From Clostridia bacterium (GTDB lineage: Bacteria; Bacillota; Clostridia; TANB77; CAG-465), in contig JAFWCU010000016.1 in assembly GCA_017534305.1 (NCBI GenBank), positions 1 through 64,000 on the forward strand: a DNA stretch of 64,000 nucleotides, written 5' to 3'. The notes below the pieces were generated by a model. The model had not been told where the DNA came from. It worked only from the letters and a program-made list of their open reading frames with translations, and searched no databases. The position numbers and the translations under genes are program-made. Within the stretch, counting starts at the first letter, position 1; the number at the start of each line of letters is the position of its first letter. Positions 1-7,810 of this stretch are shown one piece after another.

Positions 1-38
1 AATATTAAAAGGAAATATTTATAAATGATTATTATATG

Positions 39-59
39 AGAGCCTTAATTGGCTCTTTT
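39..59 (+). terminator. intrinsic terminator of an upstream gene
   Basis: A 6-bp stem, AGAGCC/GGCTCT (39-44 and 51-56), with a TTAATT loop is followed by TTTT. It would end transcription from a gene lying before the window, and so isolates the defence operon that starts at 166. Confidence 0.6.
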
Positions 60-78
60 AATTTATATAAAAATTATT

Positions 79-111
79 CTTGAAATTTTCAAGGATTACT
101 TGATATATAAA
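79..111 (+). promoter_or_regulatory. promoter with overlapping palindromic operator for the defence operon
   Basis: CTTGAAATTTTCAAG (79-93) is a perfect palindrome with a single central base. It contains TTGAAA (80-85), a good -35 box; TATATA/TATAAA around 104-111 could be the -10, though the spacing (18-20) is slightly long. The palindrome lies 73 bp upstream of a small HTH gene. The layout is that of an autoregulated promoter, as seen for controller proteins of restriction-modification systems. Operator function is inferred, not shown. Confidence 0.45.
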
Positions 112-165
112 AGTATAAATGATAAAATATTTATGTACTAAAAAACTTAGGATGGAAGGTATAAT

Positions 166-390
166 ATGATATTTGATTATAATAAATTATGGAAATTAAT
201 GATTGATAAAAAAATCAATAAAACTGAACTTTGTAAGGAAGCAAAAGTAAGCACTAATGCGATGGCAAAAATGGGAAGAAACGAATCAGTACCACTAGAA
301 ACTTTGGCAAAGATATGTGATATTTTAAAATGCGATTTAAATGATATTGTAGAAATCAAAAGAAAGGAAGATGAAAATGGAAACAACTAA
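166..390 (+). CDS. small Cro/C1-type (XRE) HTH regulator
   Basis: The product is a 74-residue protein made almost entirely of one HTH_XRE domain; the helix-turn-helix lies around residues 18-45 (KTELCKEAKVSTNAMAKM). Such proteins bind palindromic operators as dimers. It is preceded by GGAAGG and overlaps the next gene (mod) by several bases, so the two are translationally coupled. Small regulators directly before restriction-modification genes often act as controller proteins that delay nuclease expression. The perfect palindrome at 79-93 is the obvious target. The family is clear; the role as controller is inferred from context. A stray HTH gene with no link to the RM genes is less likely given the overlap. 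Confidence 0.8.
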   Translation: MIFDYNKLWKLMIDKKINKTELCKEAKVSTNAMAKMGRNESVPLETLAKICDILKCDLNDIVEIKRKEDENGNN

Positions 391-2086
391 CCTATCTAAA
401 ATTAGAAGAGATAAAATGTTAAATACAATTAGTGAAATTAAGAAAGGTATAACCGATGAACAAACTCTTACTAACTTATCTATGATTGAAAATGAACTTA
501 CTAAAAAGAAATATGGTCTAATTTGGGAAGAACATGAGGAACGCGTTGATAAAGAGTTAGAAACGCAAATACCTACTTTTGAAGATGTTAAAGAAAAAGA
601 AATAATTTCTAATCCTGATGATAAATTTAATTTTTTATTAGAGGGAGATAATTTGCATAGTCTTTATCTTTTAGAAAAAACTCATAAGGAAAAAATAGAT
701 GTTATATATATTGATCCACCTTATAATACTGGAAGCAACGATTTTATTTATAATGATAAAATTGTTGACGAAGAAGATGGTTATAAACATTCTAAATGGT
801 TATCCTTTATGGAAAAAAGATTAAGAATAGCAAAAAATTTACTTAGTGATAAGGGAATAATATTAATTTCTATTGATGATAATGAAATTGCACAATTAAA
901 ATTGCTATGTGATGATATTTTTAATGAAATAAATAGAATTTCAATTCATCATATTCAAGTACGATATGCTGAAAAATCATTGGCAGATGGTAAATCAGTT
1001 AAACCAGTAATGGAATATGTTTTAGTTTATGCAAAAGATGCAAGTCAATTTAAAATAAATTTACCAAAAGAAGAATATACAGACGCTAGTTTTATATATG
1101 AGATTAAAGAAATTTCAGATGGAATATCTATTAAAAATAAAGATAATACAGAATTAAAAATATTTAAGCCTGGTGAATGGACAATTGAGAAAAAAGAACA
1201 GTCAAATATAAATTTACTTAAAGAAACATGGGTATCTGGAACAATTTATTCAAAAATGTCATATGGTCAAGTTGTTAGAAAATATATCGAGCCTCGTTAT
1301 AGTATAGACGGATTTGGATGTTTATATAAAGTAATTGGGCGTGGTGATGATGGATTAGGTTACAGATATTATGTTGGTCCTCAAAAAAAAGGTTCTACTA
1401 GATGTAAAATGTATTCCGGTATGCCATTATCTCGAGTCGAAGAAATTAATTCACAAAATGGTTCTTTTAGAGAGGTTCCTATTGCAAATTCAATAAATTT
1501 TGCTGCTGATTTTGGTAATATTCGTCATGAAGGAAATATGCCATTTAATAGTGGTAAAAAACCTGTCAAGATGTTAAAAGAATTAATAAATTATCATACC
1601 AATAAAAATGCTATTATTCTTGATTTTTTTGCAGGTTCTGGGAGTACTGCACAAGCAGTATTAGAATTAAATAATGAAGATAATGGTAATAGACAATTTA
1701 TTTTATGCACAAATAATGAAAATAATATTTGTGAAGAAATTACATATAAAAGAATCAAAAATGTTATTGATGGATATGGAAAATATAAGCCTTTAATTAC
1801 AAATTTAAAATATTATAAGTGCACTTATATTCCAAGAATAAATACCGAAAATGAAAATCTGCATAATAATTTGCTTATTAATATTAAAAACCTTATTCAA
1901 TTAGAAAATGGTATTGAGATTGATGATAATAAAATAAGAGTATATTTAGATGAAGATGAATTAGATAAATTTAGTAAAAATCAAAACGAATTAGATATAT
2001 GTGAAAAATTATATATTTCATCTGATATACTACTAACGCAAATGCAAGAAATATATTTAAAAATAATAACGTTGAAGTGTATATAA
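377..2086 (+). CDS. mod: type III restriction-modification DNA methyltransferase (Mod), 3' end frameshifted
   Basis: This is the modification and specificity subunit of a type III RM system, which transfers a methyl group from AdoMet to adenine. DPPYNTG (motif IV, about residue 113) comes before DFFAGSGST (motif I, about residue 416), the order of beta-class adenine methyltransferases; the segment between them would carry target recognition. ATG 377 is preferred over ATG 371 because AAGGAAG ends at 370. The frame stops at 2084-2086 with an unusual tail. The -1 frame just before it encodes a typical Mod C-terminus (VEVYIIPEYYFEDEI) that runs to 2130 and overlaps the Res start. The slip point is TTTAAAA (2056-2062). 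Either one A was lost or a -1 ribosomal frameshift makes full-length Mod. Confidence 0.9.
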   Translation: METTNLSKIRRDKMLNTISEIKKGITDEQTLTNLSMIENELTKKKYGLIWEEHEERVDKELETQIPTFEDVKEKEIISNPDDKFNFLLEGDNLHSLYLLEKTHKEKIDVIYIDPPYNTGSNDFIYNDKIVDEEDGYKHSKWLSFMEKRLRIAKNLLSDKGIILISIDDNEIAQLKLLCDDIFNEINRISIHHIQVRYAEKSLADGKSVKPVMEYVLVYAKDASQFKINLPKEEYTDASFIYEIKEISDGISIKNKDNTELKIFKPGEWTIEKKEQSNINLLKETWVSGTIYSKMSYGQVVRKYIEPRYSIDGFGCLYKVIGRGDDGLGYRYYVGPQKKGSTRCKMYSGMPLSRVEEINSQNGSFREVPIANSINFAADFGNIRHEGNMPFNSGKKPVKMLKELINYHTNKNAIILDFFAGSGSTAQAVLELNNEDNGNRQFILCTNNENNICEEITYKRIKNVIDGYGKYKPLITNLKYYKCTYIPRINTENENLHNNLLINIKNLIQLENGIEIDDNKIRVYLDEDELDKFSKNQNELDICEKLYISSDILLTQMQEIYLKIITLKCI

Positions 2087-2130
2087 TACCAGAATATTAT
2101 TTTGAAGATGAAATTATGGAGGTAATGTAA
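2056..2130 (+). other. T_TTA_AAA slippery heptamer and -1 frame extension of mod
   Basis: In the mod frame the codons are TAT TTA AAA, so bases 2056-2062 form a canonical X_XXY_YYZ slippery heptamer. Slipping back one base continues through NNNVEVYIIPEYYFEDEIMEVM to the TAA at 2128-2130, whose last A is the first base of the Res start codon. The extension looks like a normal Mod C-terminus and restores the usual mod/res stop-start overlap. I see no Shine-Dalgarno-like stimulator in the 15 bases upstream. A plain single-base deletion in the A-run, or a sequencing error, is equally compatible. Confidence 0.55.
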
Positions 2131-4328
2131 TGCAAGGAATTAGTTTAAAAAAGTTTCAAATAGATACAGTTAATAAATTATTAGATGCAACTAGTATTGG
2201 AACTAAAAAAGAAGTATTAGTACAAGCACCTACTGGATCAGGTAAAACTATAATATTACTTTCTTATATTGAAGAATATTTTAAAGAAAATAAAAACACT
2301 TTATTTGTTTGGCTAACTCCAGGTAAAGGAGATTTGGAAGAACAAAGTAGAAAGAAAATGTTAAAATTCTTGCCTCATCATAAAACACAAACTATACAAG
2401 ATGTTTTATTACAGGGATTTGAAGAAAAATCAACTGCATTTATCAATTGGGAAACTATCACTAAAAAAGGTAATAATGCCCTAAAAGAAGCAGAAAGAAA
2501 AAATCTATATGAAAGAATACACGAGGCTCACAACTCAGGTTATAAGTTTATTGTTATAGTTGATGAAGAACATCTAAATAAAACAGTAAAAGCAGAAAGT
2601 ATTATTGAATATATGAATCCAGATTACATTGTTAGAGTTAGTGCAACTACTAAAACTAACAAAGAAGCAGAATATATTGAAATAGATGAATTAGATGTTA
2701 TTAACTCTGGTTTAATTACAAGAGCGTTATATATAAATGAAAATGTTTCAAATGCCTCTACTCTATCAAATGAACATGAATATTTACTAGATTTAGCAAT
2801 AGAAAAAAGAAAAGCAATAAAACAAGAATATATGAAATTAGGCGTACAAGTTAATCCTTTAATTATTATTCAAGTACCAAGTAAATCAGATGATTTAGTA
2901 AAAATGATTGAAACTACCCTAGAAGAAAAAGGTTATGATTATACTAAACAAAATCTTGCAATTTGGCTTTCTGATAGAAAAGAAAATATAGAGAATATTG
3001 AAGATAATGAATCACTACAAGCAATACTTATAATGAAACAAGCAATATCAACTGGTTGGGATTGCCCTCGTGCTAAAATACTTGTTAAACTTCGTGATAA
3101 TATGAGTGAAGATTTTGAAACTCAAACTATTGGAAGAATTAGAAGAATGCCACAAGGACATCACTATGATAATGTTTTGCTTGATAATTGTTACCTTTAT
3201 ACTTTTGATGAAAAGTATGAAGAATCAGTTAAACAAGAATTAGGTAATAATGCTTATGATACAAAGGTTATATTTTTAAAAAATGAATATAAAAACTTCA
3301 CATTAAAGAAACTATCTTTCGATAATAACTTTGATGGATTTGATGAAAGAGAAACTTTTAATATACTACATAATTTTTATATAGAGAAATATAAATTAAC
3401 TTCTAAAAAGAAAGATAATAAGACTACATTAGAAGCAAATGGCTATATTTTTAAAGATACTATTGAAAATTATATAGTACAAGATAAGATTGTTAGAATT
3501 AATTCAGATGAATTAGAAAATGCTAACAGGATTAAAGTTGAATCTATTGTTACTACAAATAAAAATGGTTTTGAGTTAAGACATGCTATAAATGAAATAG
3601 CATCTAAAATTGGAATGCGTTATGATAGAACAAGATTAATGCTCGAAAGAATGTTTTGGAAACAAAAGTTATTTACTAAAAAGTTTGTAGATTTAACATT
3701 AACTGAATTTTATGCTTTCGTTATTAATAATGTTGATTTATTAAAATCAGATTTTAGTGAAGCAGTATCACAAAAAGCAAGACAAATGAAAATGAAATTT
3801 GAAGAACTTAAAGAAATTGATTGGCACTTACCTCAAATGGATTATATAAAATATGACCCTAAAATGAAAGATACTACTATATATGAAAAATCAGCATATA
3901 TCAATTACCCTAATAGTACAATAAAATCTAAAAGTGAGAGAATGTTTGAATTCTTCTGTGAAAATAATGATAATATCAAATGGTTCTATAAAAATGGTGA
4001 ATCATCAAGTGATTATTTTTCAATAGTTTATGTTGATGCAGTTAATCATAAATGGCACTTCTATCCTGATTTTATTGTATGTGATAAAAATAATAAGATA
4101 TGGATTATTGAAACTAAAGGTGGAGAAAATGCTGATGGTAAATCTAAAAATATAGATATTAAAGTAGAAAATAAATTTGAAGCACTTAAAGAATATTCTA
4201 AGAGATATAATGTCAATTGGGGATTTGTTAGAGATTACGATAAGAATGAGCAATTATACTTTTGTAATACAGAGTATACAGAAGACATGGAAAATGATAA
4301 TTGGGAATTATTAAAAAATATATTTTAG
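2130..4328 (+). CDS. res: type III restriction endonuclease subunit Res (helicase-nuclease)
   Basis: The 732-residue protein is the ATP-dependent translocase and nuclease partner of Mod. It has Walker A APTGSGKT (about residues 33-40), a DEEH Walker B box (about 145), the SF2 segment SATTKTN, a motif VI-like QTIGRIRRMP, and a C-terminal PD-(D/E)xK nuclease (YPDF about 645, ETKG about 661). The length is at the short end for type III Res subunits. It starts in the stop codon of the -1 frame of mod, the usual arrangement for a mod-res pair, with GGAGG upstream. All key residues are present, so it is probably active. Cleavage would require Mod and two inversely oriented unmodified sites, as known for the family. 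Confidence 0.92.
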   Translation: MQGISLKKFQIDTVNKLLDATSIGTKKEVLVQAPTGSGKTIILLSYIEEYFKENKNTLFVWLTPGKGDLEEQSRKKMLKFLPHHKTQTIQDVLLQGFEEKSTAFINWETITKKGNNALKEAERKNLYERIHEAHNSGYKFIVIVDEEHLNKTVKAESIIEYMNPDYIVRVSATTKTNKEAEYIEIDELDVINSGLITRALYINENVSNASTLSNEHEYLLDLAIEKRKAIKQEYMKLGVQVNPLIIIQVPSKSDDLVKMIETTLEEKGYDYTKQNLAIWLSDRKENIENIEDNESLQAILIMKQAISTGWDCPRAKILVKLRDNMSEDFETQTIGRIRRMPQGHHYDNVLLDNCYLYTFDEKYEESVKQELGNNAYDTKVIFLKNEYKNFTLKKLSFDNNFDGFDERETFNILHNFYIEKYKLTSKKKDNKTTLEANGYIFKDTIENYIVQDKIVRINSDELENANRIKVESIVTTNKNGFELRHAINEIASKIGMRYDRTRLMLERMFWKQKLFTKKFVDLTLTEFYAFVINNVDLLKSDFSEAVSQKARQMKMKFEELKEIDWHLPQMDYIKYDPKMKDTTIYEKSAYINYPNSTIKSKSERMFEFFCENNDNIKWFYKNGESSSDYFSIVYVDAVNHKWHFYPDFIVCDKNNKIWIIETKGGENADGKSKNIDIKVENKFEALKEYSKRYNVNWGFVRDYDKNEQLYFCNTEYTEDMENDNWELLKNIF

Positions 4329-4341
4329 CGAGGATATATAA

Positions 4342-5979
4342 ATGTATATTAGTAAAATAAAAATACATAACTTTAAATGCTTTAAAGATTATGAATTATC
4401 TTGTAATCCACAATTAAATATTTTAGTTGGAATGAATGATATTGGTAAATCTACTATATTAGAAGCAATACATTTGTGTTTAACTGGTTTCTTTCGTGGA
4501 AAATATCTGAAAAATAATCTAACACAAGATGTCTTTAATAATGATTGTATTAAAAATTATTTAGACAATATAAAATCTGATGCTAATACTCCATTGCCGT
4601 ATTGTAGTATTGAATTATATTTTCAAGATGCAGACCCTATGCTCTTAGGTAAAGAAAATTCAGATAATGAAAATGTTGCATGCATAACTTATAAAATAAA
4701 GTTTGCTTCAAAATATTGCGAAGATTACGAAATATATAAATCACTTGGCAACCCATATTCACTACCAATAGAATATTATGATATAGAATGGATTAATTCT
4801 GCTGGTAAAGATGTTACAGGTAGAACTATCCCTTATAAATCAATTTTAATAGATACTGATTCATTCATGAGAAATAATAATGATGTACAAATCTCCAGAA
4901 TTATTGAAGAAAATTTAGAGGAAAAAGAATTGGTAGGTATTTCTCAATTGTATAGAAAGATGAATGATAACTTTATAAATGATGAAATTATGACAAACAT
5001 TAATAAAAAACTTAGCCAAAATGCTCATATATTGAATACAACCATACAACTAGATACTGAATCATTGAATCAATCAGATTGGGAAAAATCTGTAATAACA
5101 AGAATAAATGCTACTCCATTTGATTTTGTTGGTAAAGGAACACAAGCAGCAATAAAAATAGAATTGTCTTTAACAAGTGGAAAAGCTGATAAATCTTCAA
5201 TTATTTTAATTGAAGAACCAGAAAACCATTTAACATATTCTAAAATGAATAAATTAATTAGTGAAATAACAAAATTAAATAAAGAAAAGCAAATATTTAT
5301 AACTACACACAGTAGTTTTGTTGCTAATAAACTTAATATTAAAAACTTAATTTTACTCTCTGATAACAAAAACACTTCATTTTCAAAACTGACACCTGAA
5401 ACAATTAATTTTTTTGAAAAGAAGCCTGGATATGATACTTTGAGACTTCTACTATGCAAAAAAGCAATATTAGTTGAAGGTGATGCTGATGAACTAATAG
5501 TGCAAAAAGCATATCTTAACAAAAATGGTATATTGCCTATAGAAAATGATATTGATGTAATTTCTGTTGGAAATACTTTTTTAAGGTTTTTAGAAATATC
5601 TACTCTTTTAAAAAAGAAAACTATTGTAGTAACAGATAATGATGGCGATATAGAACAATTAAAAAATAAATATGAAAACTATCTAGGAAAAAATGAAAAA
5701 GATTTTATAAAAATTTGTTATGACAATGAAACTCATATAGGACAGGGAAATTTAAAATCAAAAAATGGTGGAACATTTAATTATGATACATTAGAACCAT
5801 GTATGCTAAGAGTAAATAATTTAGAAATATTAAATGAAATTTTGGAAACAAATAAATCTTCAGATGATGAATTAATTTACTATATGGTAAACAACAAAAC
5901 TGAATGTGCGTTAAAAATTTTTGATACCACTAAAGATATAAAATTTCCAAAATATATAGAGGATTCGATAAATGAATAA
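4342..5979 (+). CDS. OLD-family ATPase/TOPRIM nuclease, GajA-like
   Basis: The 545-residue protein joins an ABC/SMC-type ATPase to a TOPRIM nuclease. Visible motifs are Walker A GMNDIGKS (about residue 30), Walker B IILIEEPENH (about 290), a TTHSS H-loop, then TOPRIM VEGDADE (about 379) and VTDNDGD (about 432). It starts 13 bases after res and overlaps by 8 bases a UvrD-like helicase gene. OLD nuclease followed by UvrD-like helicase is the Gabija (GajA-GajB) layout of class 2 OLD proteins. GajA nicks DNA and is restrained by nucleotides in the known system. Length is close to known GajA proteins. Whether this pair is true Gabija or a relative needs a tree. Confidence 0.85.
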   Translation: MYISKIKIHNFKCFKDYELSCNPQLNILVGMNDIGKSTILEAIHLCLTGFFRGKYLKNNLTQDVFNNDCIKNYLDNIKSDANTPLPYCSIELYFQDADPMLLGKENSDNENVACITYKIKFASKYCEDYEIYKSLGNPYSLPIEYYDIEWINSAGKDVTGRTIPYKSILIDTDSFMRNNNDVQISRIIEENLEEKELVGISQLYRKMNDNFINDEIMTNINKKLSQNAHILNTTIQLDTESLNQSDWEKSVITRINATPFDFVGKGTQAAIKIELSLTSGKADKSSIILIEEPENHLTYSKMNKLISEITKLNKEKQIFITTHSSFVANKLNIKNLILLSDNKNTSFSKLTPETINFFEKKPGYDTLRLLLCKKAILVEGDADELIVQKAYLNKNGILPIENDIDVISVGNTFLRFLEISTLLKKKTIVVTDNDGDIEQLKNKYENYLGKNEKDFIKICYDNETHIGQGNLKSKNGGTFNYDTLEPCMLRVNNLEILNEILETNKSSDDELIYYMVNNKTECALKIFDTTKDIKFPKYIEDSINE

Positions 5980-7093
5980 TAATCTTTTAATTGCAGGAGC
6001 AGGAACAGGTAAAACAACTTTTATTATTAATAAGGCTTTAACTCGACAAAATAGAGTTTTAATTACAACATACACAATTAAATGTAGAAAAGAAATAGAA
6101 GAACAAATAATTTCTAAAAAAGGTTATATTCCAAATAATATTGTAGTACAAACTTGGTTTTCCTTTTTATTAGAACATGGAATTCATCCATATAAGAAAG
6201 ATTTGGGTATTAAAGAGGTAAATGGTTTAAATTTTGTAAATGGTAAATCAGGAATAAAATATATAAATAAACAAGGTATTCCAATTTGCTATTCAGAAGA
6301 AGACTTTGATAAATTTTATTTTGATGATAACAAAAATGTTTTCTCTGATAAATTATCTAAACTTGTATTAAAAATTAACGAAGCATCAAATAATTCCGTA
6401 TTTGACAGATTATCAAAAATTTTTGATACGATATATATTGATGAAGTACAAGATTTAGTTGGGTATGATTTAGAAATAGTTAAAAAGATATCCGAAAATC
6501 AAAATAACTTATTTTTAGTTGGAGATCCAAGACAAAAGGTTTATGACACACATGTAGATTCAAAATTTAAAAAGTACAATAATGGAAATATAGATGAATT
6601 TATAAAAGATAAATGTAAACAATCAAATTTTTATATAGATACCACAACTTTAAATACATGCAGGAGATGTCATAAAGATATTGTAAAATTTATGAACGAT
6701 TTTTATAAAAAATATGATAATCTTCTAGCAAATGAAAAATCATACAATCAACATCAGGGCATATTTGTTGTAAGAAGTAATGATGTAAGTATATATTTAG
6801 AAAAATATTGTCCTATACAACTTAGATATAATAAGACTAAAAAAGTTGATATTAATTTTAAATTTTTGAATTATAAAGAGGCAAAAGGATGTACATATGA
6901 TAGAACTCTAATATATCCAACAAAAGATTTAGAAAACTACTTAAAAAATAAAAATGATATATCAAAAATAAATACAAAAAACGCTATTTATGTTGCACTA
7001 AGCAGAGCAGTAAATAGTGTTGCAATAGTTTATGATGGAAAAGTTAATGAAAAAGTAAATATTAAAGTTTGGGAGGAAAGTAATGAACAATAA
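5972..7093 (+). CDS. UvrD/Rep-like helicase, GajB-like, compact
   Basis: An SF1A helicase core in 373 residues: motif I GAGTGKT (residues 9-15), Ia ITTYTIKC, II YIDEVQDL (about 157), III LVGDPRQKVY, IV NTCRRC, V KEAKGCTYD, VI YVALSRA (about 341). Every ATPase/helicase motif is present, yet the protein is well short of typical GajB (about 490 residues), so the 1B/2B insertions must be small. It overlaps the OLD gene by 8 bases and the next gene by 11, which points to strict co-translation. In Gabija the helicase joins GajA in a large complex and is thought to sense or respond to nucleotide depletion and DNA ends. That role is inferred here. Confidence 0.83.
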   Translation: MNNNLLIAGAGTGKTTFIINKALTRQNRVLITTYTIKCRKEIEEQIISKKGYIPNNIVVQTWFSFLLEHGIHPYKKDLGIKEVNGLNFVNGKSGIKYINKQGIPICYSEEDFDKFYFDDNKNVFSDKLSKLVLKINEASNNSVFDRLSKIFDTIYIDEVQDLVGYDLEIVKKISENQNNLFLVGDPRQKVYDTHVDSKFKKYNNGNIDEFIKDKCKQSNFYIDTTTLNTCRRCHKDIVKFMNDFYKKYDNLLANEKSYNQHQGIFVVRSNDVSIYLEKYCPIQLRYNKTKKVDINFKFLNYKEAKGCTYDRTLIYPTKDLENYLKNKNDISKINTKNAIYVALSRAVNSVAIVYDGKVNEKVNIKVWEESNEQ

Positions 7094-7643
7094 AGATAGT
7101 TTAATTAATAATATATTAAATTTTTTAGAAAATAATGAAAAAGTAGTTTTAATTACTGGGACTAATCAATATGAAAAACATAAAACGGTTATAGCAATAC
7201 TTAATAAATATTGCCCTAAATCCAAAATTTTGTTTAGAACAAATTCTATGTCTAATATATATGATGAATCATTTTTAGGATGGACTGGATATTTAAAAAA
7301 GAAGATTAAATCTGGAGAAACTTTCAAAATTTCTAAAAATTATTATCAAGTAGACTCTTTTAACACAGAACGAACATGGTACCAAACAGATATTAATTTT
7401 GATTATGCTATATTGTATCCTTTAGATGCTTGTCTTAGAAATAATAGTTTAGAGAAAGTATTAAATAATCTTTTAAATGAAAAAAATATAAAAAAGATAT
7501 TTTTAATCTCATGGACAGATTCAAAATACTACAATTATGAAAAATTTTCTCACTATTACTCTCAAAGGTTTATATGTGATGCATTAGAAGAAGATCCAGA
7601 ATATCATAAAAGAGTGTTGAATAACATCAATAATATTCATTAA
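7083..7643 (+). CDS. unknown protein with degenerate P-loop, third gene of Gabija-like module
   Basis: I do not recognise this 186-residue family. Its N-terminal half alternates hydrophobic strands and helices like a P-loop NTPase: strand KVVLITG, then GTNQYEKH (residues 26-33), which matches GxxxxGK[ST] except that the second Gly is Glu and the final Ser/Thr is His. Later strands are KILFRTN, YAILYPLDA (position of Walker B) and KKIFLISWTD (position of sensor 1). Nucleotide hydrolysis looks unlikely, though binding is possible. It overlaps the helicase gene by 11 bases and is the last gene of the operon. A regulatory or sensor subunit of the OLD-UvrD pair is the simplest reading, and is inference only. 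Confidence 0.6.
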   Translation: MNNKDSLINNILNFLENNEKVVLITGTNQYEKHKTVIAILNKYCPKSKILFRTNSMSNIYDESFLGWTGYLKKKIKSGETFKISKNYYQVDSFNTERTWYQTDINFDYAILYPLDACLRNNSLEKVLNNLLNEKNIKKIFLISWTDSKYYNYEKFSHYYSQRFICDALEEDPEYHKRVLNNINNIH

Positions 7644-7690
7644 AACTATTGATAATGAAAAATATATACTATATAATGTTTATAGAAAGA

Positions 7691-7756
7691 GAGCGTTATG
7701 GTTCGTAAGTTGTTGCTTAATCGCTCCAATTTTTTTTTGCCCATTTTTAATGGGCA
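7691..7756 (+). terminator. tandem intrinsic terminators ending the defence operon
   Basis: GAGCG (7691-7695) pairs with CGCTC (7722-7726), with further pairing inside, and is followed by a run of nine to ten T. Directly after it GCCCAT/ATGGGC (7739-7744 and 7750-7755) forms a second hairpin before ATATTTT. Together they close the operon that starts at 166. Confidence 0.7.
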
Positions 7757-7779
7757 TATTTTAATCAGTAACGAAAAGA

Positions 7780-7809
7780 AGAGTAGTACAACAAAGTACT
7801 ACTCTTTTT
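7780..7809. terminator. bidirectional terminator between convergent units
   Basis: A perfect 10-bp stem, AGAGTAGTAC/GTACTACTCT (7780-7789 and 7796-7805), is followed by TTTT on the plus strand. It lies just past the stop of the minus-strand ABC exporter, so it can serve both directions. The T-run is better on the plus strand. Confidence 0.7.
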
Positions 7810-7810
7810 G

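Noticed and set aside
1-7756. The defence region as part of a prophage or transposon
   Set aside because: No integrase, transposase, terminal repeats or attachment site were seen on the right side. The left border is outside the window, so mobility is undecided rather than shown.
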